The notes beneath the pieces are model-generated. The model did no database searches. It was not told where the DNA came from and saw only the letters and a program-made list of their open reading frames with translations. Shown piece by piece: positions 38,405 to 46,588 of a DNA stretch of 64,000 bases; position 1 is the first letter of the stretch; each line of letters begins with the position of its first letter. The position numbers and the translations under genes are program-made. Source of the stretch: Halorussus rarus (lineage in GTDB: Archaea > Halobacteriota > Halobacteria > Halobacteriales > Haladaptataceae). Location: assembly GCF_003369835.1 (NCBI RefSeq), contig NZ_QPMJ01000003.1:434001-498000 (forward strand). The letters are read 5' to 3'.

Positions 38405-38899
38405 ATGTTCGAGAGCGGTCCGTTCGTGGCCGAACACGTCACCGAAACCGACGACGAGCAGGTCCAGCCCAACGGCGTCGACCTCACGCTCGCGGCTGTG
38501 TACGAACAGCGCGAACCCGGCCGCATCGGTCGGGACGACAAGGAGATCGGCGACCGCCGGGAGCTCGAAACCGAGCAGGTCGCCGACGACGCGCCCGAGA
38601 CGTACTACCTGACGCCCGGCGGCTACGTCGTCCAGTACGCCGAGACCGTCCGGATTCCGGAGGGTCACGTCGGCTACATCTATCCCCGGTCGTCGCTGCT
38701 CCGGAACTCCTGCATGCTGAACACCGCGGTCTGGGACGCCGGCTACGAGGGGAAGGGCGAGGGGCTGCTCGAGGTCCACCACGACATCGAACTCGAGACG
38801 GGCGCCCGGATCGCCCAGCTCGTCCTCGCGGAGGCCGACCACGAGGGCACCTACGCCGGGTCGTACCAGGGGGAGAACCTGGGTCTCGACGAGTTCTGA
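38405..38899 (+). CDS. dCTP deaminase/dUTPase-family nucleotide hydrolase
   Basis: A 164-residue member of the dUTPase-like/DCD superfamily. VQPNGVDLTLAAVYEQ, the YIYPRSSLLRNSC motif and VWDAGYEGKGEGLLEV are the conserved substrate and metal motifs. Haloarchaeal relatives are usually annotated as dUTP nucleotidohydrolase; the sequence alone does not separate dUTPase from dCTP deaminase or a bifunctional enzyme. Either way it feeds dUMP to thymidylate synthesis and keeps uracil out of DNA. The ATG at 38405 has a TATA-like box at leaderless distance. Confidence 0.88.
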   Translation: MFESGPFVAEHVTETDDEQVQPNGVDLTLAAVYEQREPGRIGRDDKEIGDRRELETEQVADDAPETYYLTPGGYVVQYAETVRIPEGHVGYIYPRSSLLRNSCMLNTAVWDAGYEGKGEGLLEVHHDIELETGARIAQLVLAEADHEGTYAGSYQGENLGLDEF

Positions 38900-39011
38900 C
38901 GGACTCTCCGAACCGGTTCGCTTCGACCCGACCTGTTCCGCCTTCTGTTCTAACTCCGCTTAATCGAACTAATCCGTTCACTTTGTCCGGCCGCGCGCCG
39001 TTAAACGGACA

Positions 39012-39689
39012 ATGAGCATCGTCGCTCACTTCACCGTCCCGCTCGACGCGGTGGCGCTCGGGGAGACGTTCCCCGCGACGCCGGAGATGCGTCTCGAAGT
39101 CGAACGTCTCGCCACCCACAGCAGGGAGTGGGTGATGCCGTTCGCCTGGGCGTCCGGCGGGGACTTCGAGGCGTTCGAGGACGCGCTCGCCGACGATCCC
39201 TCGGTCGACGAGCGCTCGGTCGTCGACGCGTTCGACGGCACCCGACTGTACGAGATCAAGTGGGTCGAATCGGTCGGCGAACTCGTCGACGAGATCGTCG
39301 ACCAGCACGGCACCATCCTCGAGGCGTCGGCCGCCCCGGACGGGTGGTTCTTCAGGATCCGGTTCACCGACCAGTCCCAGGTCGAGGCGTTCAGCGACCA
39401 CTTCTCCCGTCGGGGAGTCAGCTTCGAGGTCCAGCAACTGACCCGGCCGACCGACCCCCGACAGGCGACGTACGAACTCACCGAGAACCAGCGCGAGACC
39501 CTCGTCCTCGCCCAGCGGGCGGGCTACTTCGAGGTTCCGCGCGCGGTCTCGCTGTCGGACCTGGCCGACAGAATCGGCGTCTCCTCGAACTCGCTGTCCG
39601 AGCGCCTCCGCCGGGGCACCGACGCGCTCGTCCGGAACGCGCTGGTCGTCGAGGACCGCGACGAAGCCGACGACGCGGAGGGCGAGTAG
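39012..39689 (+). CDS. Bacterio-opsin activator-type HTH regulator
   Basis: A 225-residue protein of the haloarchaeal bat-HTH group. The N-terminal part (about 1-150) is the regulatory fold of these proteins (IVAHFTVPLDAVALGETF, FDGTRLYEIKWVESVGEL). The C-terminal HTH (about 155-210) reads LTENQRETLVLAQRAGYFEV, then PRAVSLSDLADRIGVSSNSL and a final SERLRRG helix. Such proteins regulate transcription; the signal and target are unknown. The ATG at 39012 is the first plausible start; a GTTAAACGG sequence immediately before it is too close to serve as a normal TATA box. Confidence 0.88.
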   Translation: MSIVAHFTVPLDAVALGETFPATPEMRLEVERLATHSREWVMPFAWASGGDFEAFEDALADDPSVDERSVVDAFDGTRLYEIKWVESVGELVDEIVDQHGTILEASAAPDGWFFRIRFTDQSQVEAFSDHFSRRGVSFEVQQLTRPTDPRQATYELTENQRETLVLAQRAGYFEVPRAVSLSDLADRIGVSSNSLSERLRRGTDALVRNALVVEDRDEADDAEGE

Positions 39690-39704
39690 GTCGGTCGCGG
39701 TCTC

Positions 39705-40880
<1,176 letters not shown>

Positions 40881-40905
40881 ACGATCCATTTTCGGCCCTG
40901 TCCGG

Positions 40906-40912
40906 CTTAAAA
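40906..40912 (-). promoter_or_regulatory. TATA-like box of trpB
   Basis: TTTTAAG on the minus strand, centred about 29 nt upstream of the ATG at 40880. Confidence 0.5.
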
Positions 40913-40944
40913 CACACTCTCCCGTACACCTTACTTCCGTCCGC

Positions 40945-41316
40945 TCAGCCGAGCATCAGGCGGACGTTGTAGACGGTGAAGAACACGCCGAACAGCAGCA
41001 GGACGAGCGGAGCGAAGTAGTAGACGAAGCGATCCCGCCACACGCGGACCGCGTAGAAACTGAGGCCGAAGCAGACGGCGAACACCAGGAGCTTCGCGCC
41101 GACCAGCCCGCCGAGACCGAACCGGCTCAAAAGGCGTGCGAGCAGCGGGTTCCCCTCCGCGACGACCGGGTGGTACCGCACGAGTGCGATGGTCGTGACC
41201 ACGTCGCCGACGCCGTAGCCGCTGGTCGCCGCGATCCACAGCCAGACGAACTCCCGGTAGGTCGTCGCTGCGCGTTCGAGCGAGAGGGGGTGAGTAGGTG
41301 GTAATCCGTCGGTCAT
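40945..41316 (-). CDS. Small multi-span membrane protein (DUF5658-like)
   Basis: A 123-residue protein with three to four hydrophobic segments: about 22-47 (EFVWLWIAATSGYGVGDVVT), 68-90 (LGGLVGAKLLVFAVCFGLSF) and 98-120 (VYYFAPLVLLLFGVFFTVYN). A GDVVTTIALV...NPL pattern between the first and second helices resembles the DUF5658 membrane proteins, as far as I can judge. Function is unknown. The start at 41316 is chosen because the upstream part of the long frame is Arg-rich and lies antisense to nothing recognisable; the gene follows the DUF7344-type regulator by 23 bp on the same strand. Confidence 0.68.
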   Translation of the reverse strand: MTDGLPPTHPLSLERAATTYREFVWLWIAATSGYGVGDVVTTIALVRYHPVVAEGNPLLARLLSRFGLGGLVGAKLLVFAVCFGLSFYAVRVWRDRFVYYFAPLVLLLFGVFFTVYNVRLMLG

Positions 41317-41339
41317 TGTGGGGTCCTCGGCGCGTCCCG

Positions 41340-41948
41340 TTACCGGTCCCTCGCCGGTTCCTCGATGTCCGGGACGTCCGGCGGCGACCCCTCCCCGCCG
41401 AGCCGGCGCTTCCGGTCGTAGTAGGTGTCGACCGCGCCCGACGCGACGAGCGCCGCGACGCACAGGCCCGCCCAGGCCATGTCCGGGAGCATGTCGAACG
41501 GGACGATGTCGACGTAGGCCACGGTCAACAGCGCCGCGCACACCGCTCCCAGCCCGAGGTAGTACTCGCTGCGGGGAATCTCGGATTCGGGCACGACGTC
41601 GAGGTAGAGTTCGACGTCCGCCATCCCCTCGCTCGGCCTGACGACCCCGCGGTCGGCGTCGAAGTCGACGACGCCGACCTCGTCCATCTTCGGCAGGTGG
41701 CTCTGCCGGAGCGCTGTGTACACCCGCCGGCGCTGGTCGTGGGTGATCGCGGCCGGCGGATCCTCGTTCTCCCACGCCGCGAGGTGGGTCGACAGCTCTC
41801 GGAGTTCGACCGGCCGGTCCTGCTGCCGGAGGTAGTGGACGACGTGGCGGCGGCGCTGGTTGCTCACGATCTCGAAGATCTCGTCCCGCGTCGGCTCGTC
41901 GGCCTCGGTCTCCTCCGGAGAACGTGTTTGTTTGCCACCCACTGACAT
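41340..41948 (-). CDS. DUF7344-type winged-helix regulator with two membrane helices
   Basis: A 202-residue protein. The N-terminal half is a winged helix typical of DUF7344: TRDEIFEIVSNQRRRHVVHY, then LRELSTHLAAWEN and THDQRRRVYTALRQSHLPKM with EVGVVDFDADRG as the wing. Two hydrophobic segments follow (about 129-150 and 160-180), so the regulator is predicted to sit at the membrane with the DNA-binding domain in the cytosol. It is transcribed away from the TasA-like cluster across a 281-bp spacer and is the obvious candidate regulator for it. ATG 41948 is the family start. Confidence 0.85.
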   Translation of the reverse strand: MSVGGKQTRSPEETEADEPTRDEIFEIVSNQRRRHVVHYLRQQDRPVELRELSTHLAAWENEDPPAAITHDQRRRVYTALRQSHLPKMDEVGVVDFDADRGVVRPSEGMADVELYLDVVPESEIPRSEYYLGLGAVCAALLTVAYVDIVPFDMLPDMAWAGLCVAALVASGAVDTYYDRKRRLGGEGSPPDVPDIEEPARDR

Positions 41949-42229
41949 ATCGTTAGGCTGTCTCTACAGACACATAAGCCTGACCTACGTATCATATAAT
42001 GTTTACATACGAAAGGTCGGTTCGTGATGGCGAACTCGTGGTTTCGAATCGAACCGGTCCAGTACCGCGATTCAGGCGGTGCCTGACGGCCTGTATAGAA
42101 CTCCTGACTCGATGTCAGAGGGTGTATACGTCTCTACAGGGTCGACCTGCTTACCCGTCAACATCTGAATATATGGAGTGGATGCTGGATAAGGTGTGAG
42201 TGACGACGGGCGACCGTCGTGGAACAACT
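41949..42229. promoter_or_regulatory. Divergent control region of the DUF7344 gene and the TasA-like cluster
   Basis: Contains a palindrome TGTCT-CTAC-AGACA (41959-41972), a CATATAATG TATA-like box (41992-42000) inside a GTAT...ATAC inverted pair, a second AT-rich CTGAATATATGG (42165-42176), and a direct repeat of GTCTCTACAG at 41960-41969 and 42130-42139. The final 27 bp before the first subunit gene hold a perfect hairpin ACGACGG-GCGA-CCGTCGT (42203-42220). The 66-codon frame at 41999-42199 is basic, lacks a domain and is not called. If transcription starts after 41992 the leader is over 200 nt, unusual for this host. Confidence 0.6.
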
Positions 42230-42805
42230 ATGACCGAAGACGACAACAGCGGATTCGACCTGTCGCGGCGCAAGGTACTGGGAGGACTCGTGACCGTCGG
42301 CGCTGCGTCCGCGGCCACGGGCGCAGGGACGATGGCCTACTTCAGCGACACCGAGAGCAGTGAGGGTAACACCGTGTCCGCAGGGACGCTGAACCTCAAG
42401 GTGAACGGGCGGGACGACATTAGTACTGCACCCGTGAACGTTTCTGGAGTCGCACCTGGCTGGTCCAAGTCCATCCCTCTCGATCTGTCGAACGACGGTA
42501 CGGTCGGTGGAGACCTGTACCTCAAGTTCGACGTCACTGGGAGCAACGATGGAGATGGTGACAGTCAGGGTCTCGAAGACGACCTTGACCTAACTTGGAA
42601 CGTGGACAACGGTGGTTCGGGGAGTATCGACCTCACTAATGCCCCGACCAACTGGCAGGACACCGGCCAGGACATCGGTGGTAGTAGCAACGTCACCGGG
42701 GATATCGGACTCGAACTTCCGACCAGTGTCGGTAACGAGGCCCAGGGAGAGAGTGCGACTATCGACGTCTACATGAAGCTCGTCCAGAGCGGCGGCTCCC
42801 CCTAA
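42230..42805 (+). CDS. TasA/CalY-like surface fibre subunit 1 (SipW-type signal)
   Basis: A 191-residue exported protein, the first gene of the cluster. The N-terminus has a twin-arginine-like LSRRKVLGGL (11-20), a hydrophobic Ala/Gly segment and the SipW-type boundary AYFSDTESSEGN (36-47), where cleavage is expected at the YFSDTE box. The mature part begins TVSAGTLNLKVNG and continues as an all-beta fold with spaced short Asp/Gly-rich strands, ending in a SATIDVYMKL strand, the pattern of the TasA/camelysin family. Such proteins polymerise into extracellular fibres in Bacillus and in archaeal bundling pili. This is the shortest of four paralogues and has only the single domain. Confidence 0.83.
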   Translation: MTEDDNSGFDLSRRKVLGGLVTVGAASAATGAGTMAYFSDTESSEGNTVSAGTLNLKVNGRDDISTAPVNVSGVAPGWSKSIPLDLSNDGTVGGDLYLKFDVTGSNDGDGDSQGLEDDLDLTWNVDNGGSGSIDLTNAPTNWQDTGQDIGGSSNVTGDIGLELPTSVGNEAQGESATIDVYMKLVQSGGSP

Positions 42806-42838
42806 CAGACTCCGTTCCCCCACGGGAGCATTCCAATC

Positions 42839-43537
42839 ATGTTCGACGACGACAGTAGCGTGTCACTGACCCGGCGACGCCTCCTCGGCGGCCTGGTCGC
42901 GATCGGCGGGGCCGGAGCAGCGTCAGGTGCCGGCACGTTCGCGTACTTCAGCGACACCGAGAGCAGCACCGGAAACACCATCGACGCCGGGACGCTCGAC
43001 CTGACGGTCAGTGACAGCGGCGCAGACTTCAGTGACGGCGTGTCGGGGACGTGGACCATCTCGAACGCCAAACCCGGCGACTCGGTGCTGGGCGACCTCA
43101 CGCTCCGGAACGAGGGGTCGCTGTCGTCCGACCACGTCGAGATCAGCTTCGCCGTCGACGAGAGCGAGGCTGGCGGTTCCACCGGTGCAAACGAAGCGGA
43201 CACGATGCCATCGAGCGCCGAGGGGATGGCCGAGCAGTTCGAGGTGACCGTGTTCACCTACAACGGCACCAACGTCCTCCAGAACCTGTCCGACGCCAAT
43301 GGGAACGGCATCGTGGACATCGGGGACGTTGTGAGCGGGAACGATGGGGCGCTCGACGACCTCACGTCCCTGCCGAGTGACAGCCAGGCAACCGAGTCGA
43401 TGATGCTGGAGTTCCGGTGGGCCCACGATTCGGAGTTCGATAACTCCGTCTCCGGGACGAACAACGACTACCAGGGCGACGAGTTCGACCTCACGGTCAC
43501 CTTCGCCCTCCACCAGGACTCCGGCCAGGACTTGTAG
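42839..43537 (+). CDS. TasA/CalY-like surface fibre subunit 2
   Basis: A 232-residue paralogue of the preceding gene. The signal has LTRRRLLGGL (10-19), a Gly/Ala hydrophobic segment and the box AYFSDTESSTGN; the mature protein begins TIDAGTLDLTVSD. The body has a TasA-like layout (VSGTWTISNAKPGDSVLGDL, LRNEGSLSSDHVEI) and ends with a DEFDLTVTFALHQ strand. A DANGNGIVDIGDVV segment (about 159-172) is reminiscent of a calcium-binding dockerin or EF-hand-like loop. The start ATG at 42839 follows a short GC-rich hairpin-like run and the context AATCATG that recurs before the other members. Confidence 0.83.
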   Translation: MFDDDSSVSLTRRRLLGGLVAIGGAGAASGAGTFAYFSDTESSTGNTIDAGTLDLTVSDSGADFSDGVSGTWTISNAKPGDSVLGDLTLRNEGSLSSDHVEISFAVDESEAGGSTGANEADTMPSSAEGMAEQFEVTVFTYNGTNVLQNLSDANGNGIVDIGDVVSGNDGALDDLTSLPSDSQATESMMLEFRWAHDSEFDNSVSGTNNDYQGDEFDLTVTFALHQDSGQDL

Positions 43538-43648
43538 CAACTGACACCCGACAGGGTGTCTTCGACCCTCGCGGGTAGCACGCCCTCGCGGGCGTCGGCG
43601 GTTCGACTCCGCCGGTGGGCCCTCCCCGAGCGGGGGATTCGGCAAACC
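43538..43648 (+). promoter_or_regulatory. Structured spacer before subunit 3
   Basis: Four successive hairpins: GACACCC-GACA-GGGTGTC (43543-43560), GCCC-TCGC-GGGC (43582-43593), the T-arm-like GGCGG-TTCGACT-CCGCC (43597-43613) followed by GGTGGGCCC, and TCCCC-GAGCG-GGGGA (43623-43637). The last one lies 11 nt before the ATG and its 3' arm GGGGGA is the only Shine-Dalgarno-like sequence, so folding would hide it. Confidence 0.7.
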
Positions 43649-44938
43649 ATGTCAGACAAGAACATCGACCTTTCGCGACGGAAGGTTCTGGGTAGCCTCG
43701 GCGTCATCGGCGTGGCGAGCGCCGGCGCCGGCGCGGGGACGTTCGCATACTTCAGTGACACCGAAAGCAGCACGGGGAACACGATCAGTGCGGGAACGCT
43801 GAACCTCACTGCCGACGGGAACGACGGATCGGCGACGACTACGGTCAGTGTCGACGACGTCGCGCCTGGGGAGACCGGCAGCGATTCGACGACGTTGGTG
43901 AACGCGGGCAGCGTCAGTGGATATCTGAATTTCGACGTCGCTCCCATCTCCAATCGAGAGAACGGTGTCATCGATCCCGAGGAAGGTTCCTCCGGCGAAA
44001 ACGGGGGCGACCCGGGCGAACTCGGCGCCGTCCTCGATGTCAGATACGGGTTCGACACGACCGGCGACGGGGCCATCGACGTGCCCGTCGTCGACACGAC
44101 CGACAAGCCCTACGAAGCGGTCGAACGGACCGGAGGTGCCGAGTACAATCCGAACCTCCCGTTGTCGGCCAACGGCGGTAGCGCGGACTTCGTCGTCGAC
44201 TGGGCACTCCCGTCCGACGCCGGGAACGCCGTACAGGGCGACGGCGTGGAATTCGACGCCACCTTCGAACTGCTACAGGAGCCCGCCGGGAGCGACGTCG
44301 TTCTCACCGGCAACTCCCCGTATAGCGACGCGAAGGGCTTTCCGGGGAGCTTCGCCCCCGAGTCGGCGGAGAGTCGCGTCGGAGCCGGGTCGTGGCAGGC
44401 CACGACATCGGGACAGGAAGGGTTCTACTTCGGCGGTAAGTTCTCCGGCTATCACGCGCTGCCGACGTTTACGGTCGGCGACATCGCCGAACTCGGCTAC
44501 TGGATGAACCACTCGAACAGCCAGGTGGAGTCGGACTTCTTCCTCCAGATATTCACCGCACCCAAGAACGACGGGACCGACTTCGGTAGCTTCTACAACG
44601 CACGGCTGACCGCGGTTCCGCCGGAGGCCAACGATGGGAATCCTTCGTGGACCCCGGACGAGTGGAACGAGTTCTCGACCGACCCGTCGGCCGACAATCA
44701 ACTCTACTTCTATCTGGAGGACAACCAGACCGTCTCGACTACTCCCCGGACTCTCCAGGACCTGCAGACCAACCCATTCACTCACGACGGCACCGATTAC
44801 GGGCAGTCCACTGACGAGGTGTTCGCCGTCGCGGTCCTCACGAACAGCAAACAGACCGAGTTCGAGGGACACCTCGACGACATCAACCTCGAACTCACTT
44901 CCGGACAGGGGAGCCTGTCTATCGACCTCGAACCCTGA
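43649..44938 (+). CDS. Two-domain TasA-like surface subunit 3
   Basis: A 429-residue paralogue with the same signal (LSRRKVLGSL at 8-17 and the AYFSDTESSTGN box). Residues about 40-215 form the TasA-like domain (TISAGTLNLTADG to DGVEFDATFELLQ). A second domain (about 220-429) contains EGFYFGGKFSGYHALPTFTV, ESDFFLQIFTAPK, DEWNEFSTDPS and a final HLDDINLELTSG strand. The same second domain occurs in the next gene but not in subunits 1 and 2. Its all-beta, aromatic-rich pattern suggests a lectin- or carbohydrate-binding-like sandwich displayed on the fibre; that is inference. The ATG at 43649 fits the MSDKNIDLSRRK N-terminus shared with the next gene. Confidence 0.82.
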   Translation: MSDKNIDLSRRKVLGSLGVIGVASAGAGAGTFAYFSDTESSTGNTISAGTLNLTADGNDGSATTTVSVDDVAPGETGSDSTTLVNAGSVSGYLNFDVAPISNRENGVIDPEEGSSGENGGDPGELGAVLDVRYGFDTTGDGAIDVPVVDTTDKPYEAVERTGGAEYNPNLPLSANGGSADFVVDWALPSDAGNAVQGDGVEFDATFELLQEPAGSDVVLTGNSPYSDAKGFPGSFAPESAESRVGAGSWQATTSGQEGFYFGGKFSGYHALPTFTVGDIAELGYWMNHSNSQVESDFFLQIFTAPKNDGTDFGSFYNARLTAVPPEANDGNPSWTPDEWNEFSTDPSADNQLYFYLEDNQTVSTTPRTLQDLQTNPFTHDGTDYGQSTDEVFAVAVLTNSKQTEFEGHLDDINLELTSGQGSLSIDLEP

Positions 44939-45036
44939 TGCGGCGCGCCGAGACGACAGTCCGACCCACGCGCGGTCGCCTCCGCGGCGGTTCGACTCCG
45001 CCGGTGGGTCCTTCCCCGAACGGGGAGTGAAAAATC
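44939..45036 (+). promoter_or_regulatory. Structured spacer before subunit 4
   Basis: A T-arm-like hairpin GGCGG-TTCGACT-CCGCC (44986-45002) is followed by GGTGGGTCC; an outer pair GACCCAC (44963-44969)/GTGGGTC (45004-45010) can close it into a two-stem structure. A second hairpin CCCC-GAAC-GGGG (45014-45025) includes the Shine-Dalgarno-like GGGGAGTGA, 11 nt from the ATG at 45037. Confidence 0.72.
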
Positions 45037-46287
45037 ATGTCGGACAAGAACATCGACCTCTCGCGGCGGAAGGTCTTGGGCGGTCTGGGAGTGATCGGCG
45101 TGGCGAGCGCCGGCGCGGGGGCCGGAACCTTCGCGTACTTCAGCGATACGGAGGAGAGCACCGGAAACACCGTGAGTGCTGGGACGCTCGATCTGACACC
45201 CGACGGCTCTAGCGTCGAGACGTTCACGGTCTCCGACGTCAAGCCGACCGACTCCGGGACGGAAGCGATCTCGCTGTCGAACGCCGGTAGCCTTCCGGGC
45301 TACCTGAACGTCGGCGTGTCCCTGACTGCGGACGAGGAGGGGCAGGTCCGCGAGCCCGAGCCGGACTCCGACGACGCCACGTCCGGGGAACTGGCCGAGA
45401 ACATCGACGTCGAAATCGGCCTGGATTCGGACGAGGACGGGAGTATCGATACGTCTCTGGCAGACGCGGACCTCGCGGGCGTCGCGGGACTCGCCGGCGC
45501 GAAGTACAACCCGAACCACGAACTCGCGGCGAGCGGAAGCGGGAACGACGACGTCGACTTCGTCTTCGACTGGTCGGTACCCGCGTCGGTCGGCAACGAG
45601 ATTCAGAGCGATTCGTTCACGGCCGACTTCACGTTCGAGCTCCTCCAGCAGCGGGCGAACGCGGACCTGGTCCTCACAGGCGACTCCCCGGCGATCGCGT
45701 CGGGGGAGAACCCGCTGCTGACCTCCTCGGATGCGAAGTGGGGCGACGGCTCCTGGACGAACGACTCCGGGAAGCACGGCCGGCTCTACTTCGGCGGTGA
45801 GTTCTCCGACTTCCACTCGCTTCCCGAGTTCACGGTCGACGAGATCGCGTCCATCAGCTACCACACGAAGAAGAGCCAGTCGTTCGACGCGAACGACCAC
45901 GACTTCTTCCTCCACATCTACACGACGAAGGCGAGTTCGTCGAGTCCCGACGGGTGGTACGGTAAACGGCTCACTGCGCTCCCCAAGTACGCGGCGAATC
46001 GGAACGCACCGGCCGGCCAGTGGAACGAGTGGCAGACGGAGAGCGGGACGAACCAGTTGCAGTTCTACGACAAGAACCGAAGTAACGCGAGCGAGAGCGT
46101 CCCGCTTTCCGAAATCCAGTCGGGAAGCGTGACCTGGTCGAGTTCGGGCGAGACCGTCGACTACGGCGGGATGACCGTTCGGACGCTCTCGGTCACCGCC
46201 GACAACGTCTCGTTCGACAGCAGGGTCGACGCTGTCGGACTGGAACTGACTACCGGCGAGTCGCTCACTATCGACCTCGAACCGTAG
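45037..46287 (+). CDS. Two-domain TasA-like surface subunit 4
   Basis: A 416-residue close paralogue of subunit 3: the first 16 residues are nearly identical (MSDKNIDLSRRKVLGG), followed by the AYFSDTEESTGN box and a mature start TVSAGTLDLTPDG. The TasA-like domain ends near TADFTFELLQQ (about 205). The second domain repeats the subunit 3 pattern: RLYFGGEFSDFHSLPEFTV, HDFFLHIYTTKA, QWNEWQTESG and a final VDAVGLELTTGE strand. The second domains are more diverged than the first, as expected for an exposed adhesin-like part. It is probably exported and processed by the signal peptidase encoded three genes downstream. Confidence 0.82.
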   Translation: MSDKNIDLSRRKVLGGLGVIGVASAGAGAGTFAYFSDTEESTGNTVSAGTLDLTPDGSSVETFTVSDVKPTDSGTEAISLSNAGSLPGYLNVGVSLTADEEGQVREPEPDSDDATSGELAENIDVEIGLDSDEDGSIDTSLADADLAGVAGLAGAKYNPNHELAASGSGNDDVDFVFDWSVPASVGNEIQSDSFTADFTFELLQQRANADLVLTGDSPAIASGENPLLTSSDAKWGDGSWTNDSGKHGRLYFGGEFSDFHSLPEFTVDEIASISYHTKKSQSFDANDHDFFLHIYTTKASSSSPDGWYGKRLTALPKYAANRNAPAGQWNEWQTESGTNQLQFYDKNRSNASESVPLSEIQSGSVTWSSSGETVDYGGMTVRTLSVTADNVSFDSRVDAVGLELTTGESLTIDLEP

Positions 46288-46435
46288 CGACCGCGGCGCC
46301 GACCCGCCCACGTAACGCGCTCGAACGGGCGCCGGTGGTTCGACTCCGCCGGTGGGTCCTCCCTTCGTGGGAGACCAGCGGTCTCAGTCCCCGTCACCCG
46401 TCTGAGCGAACCCAACAACCGAGACATCACGAATC
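46288..46435 (+). promoter_or_regulatory. Structured spacer with the third copy of the conserved element
   Basis: Copy three of the T-arm-like hairpin, GGTGG-TTCGACT-CCGCC (46334-46350) plus GGTGGGTCC, then a CTCCC-TTCGT-GGGAG hairpin (46359-46373). The context AATCATGTCGG at 46432-46442 matches that before subunits 3 and 4, although here the following frame is short. Confidence 0.65.
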
Positions 46436-46588
46436 ATGTCGGAATCCGCCGAAGACGCAGCGTCGATGGTACGGTCGTCAGTCCTCCGTCTCGCGGTCCT
46501 CACCGGACGACGAGACGCTACTCGATCCGATTTGACGAGAACGAACGACCGCGGTCCCGCTCGCTCGGGTGGTCACCGTGCTCCGTGA
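46436..46588 (+). CDS. Possible 50-residue ORF with a TasA-gene-like start context
   Basis: The ATG at 46436 has the same AATCATGTCGG context and upstream conserved element as the subunit genes, but the 50-residue product (MSESAEDAASMVRSSVLRLA...) is basic and lacks the twin-Arg/YFSDTE signal. It ends in TGA at 46586-46588, overlapping the GTG start of the next gene by 20 bp. It could be a translated coupling leader, the relic of a subunit gene interrupted by rearrangement, or noise. Confidence 0.28.
   Translation: MSESAEDAASMVRSSVLRLAVLTGRRDATRSDLTRTNDRGPARSGGHRAP

Noticed and set aside
41999-42199. 66-codon frame upstream of fibre subunit 1
   Set aside because: Its ATG lies inside the TATA-like box, the product is basic with no motif, and the interval carries operator-like repeats.
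43597-46359. tRNA genes or attachment sites in the fibre cluster spacers
   Set aside because: Only a T-arm-like hairpin and part of an acceptor strand are present; no D-arm or anticodon arm, and no integrase or flanking element.
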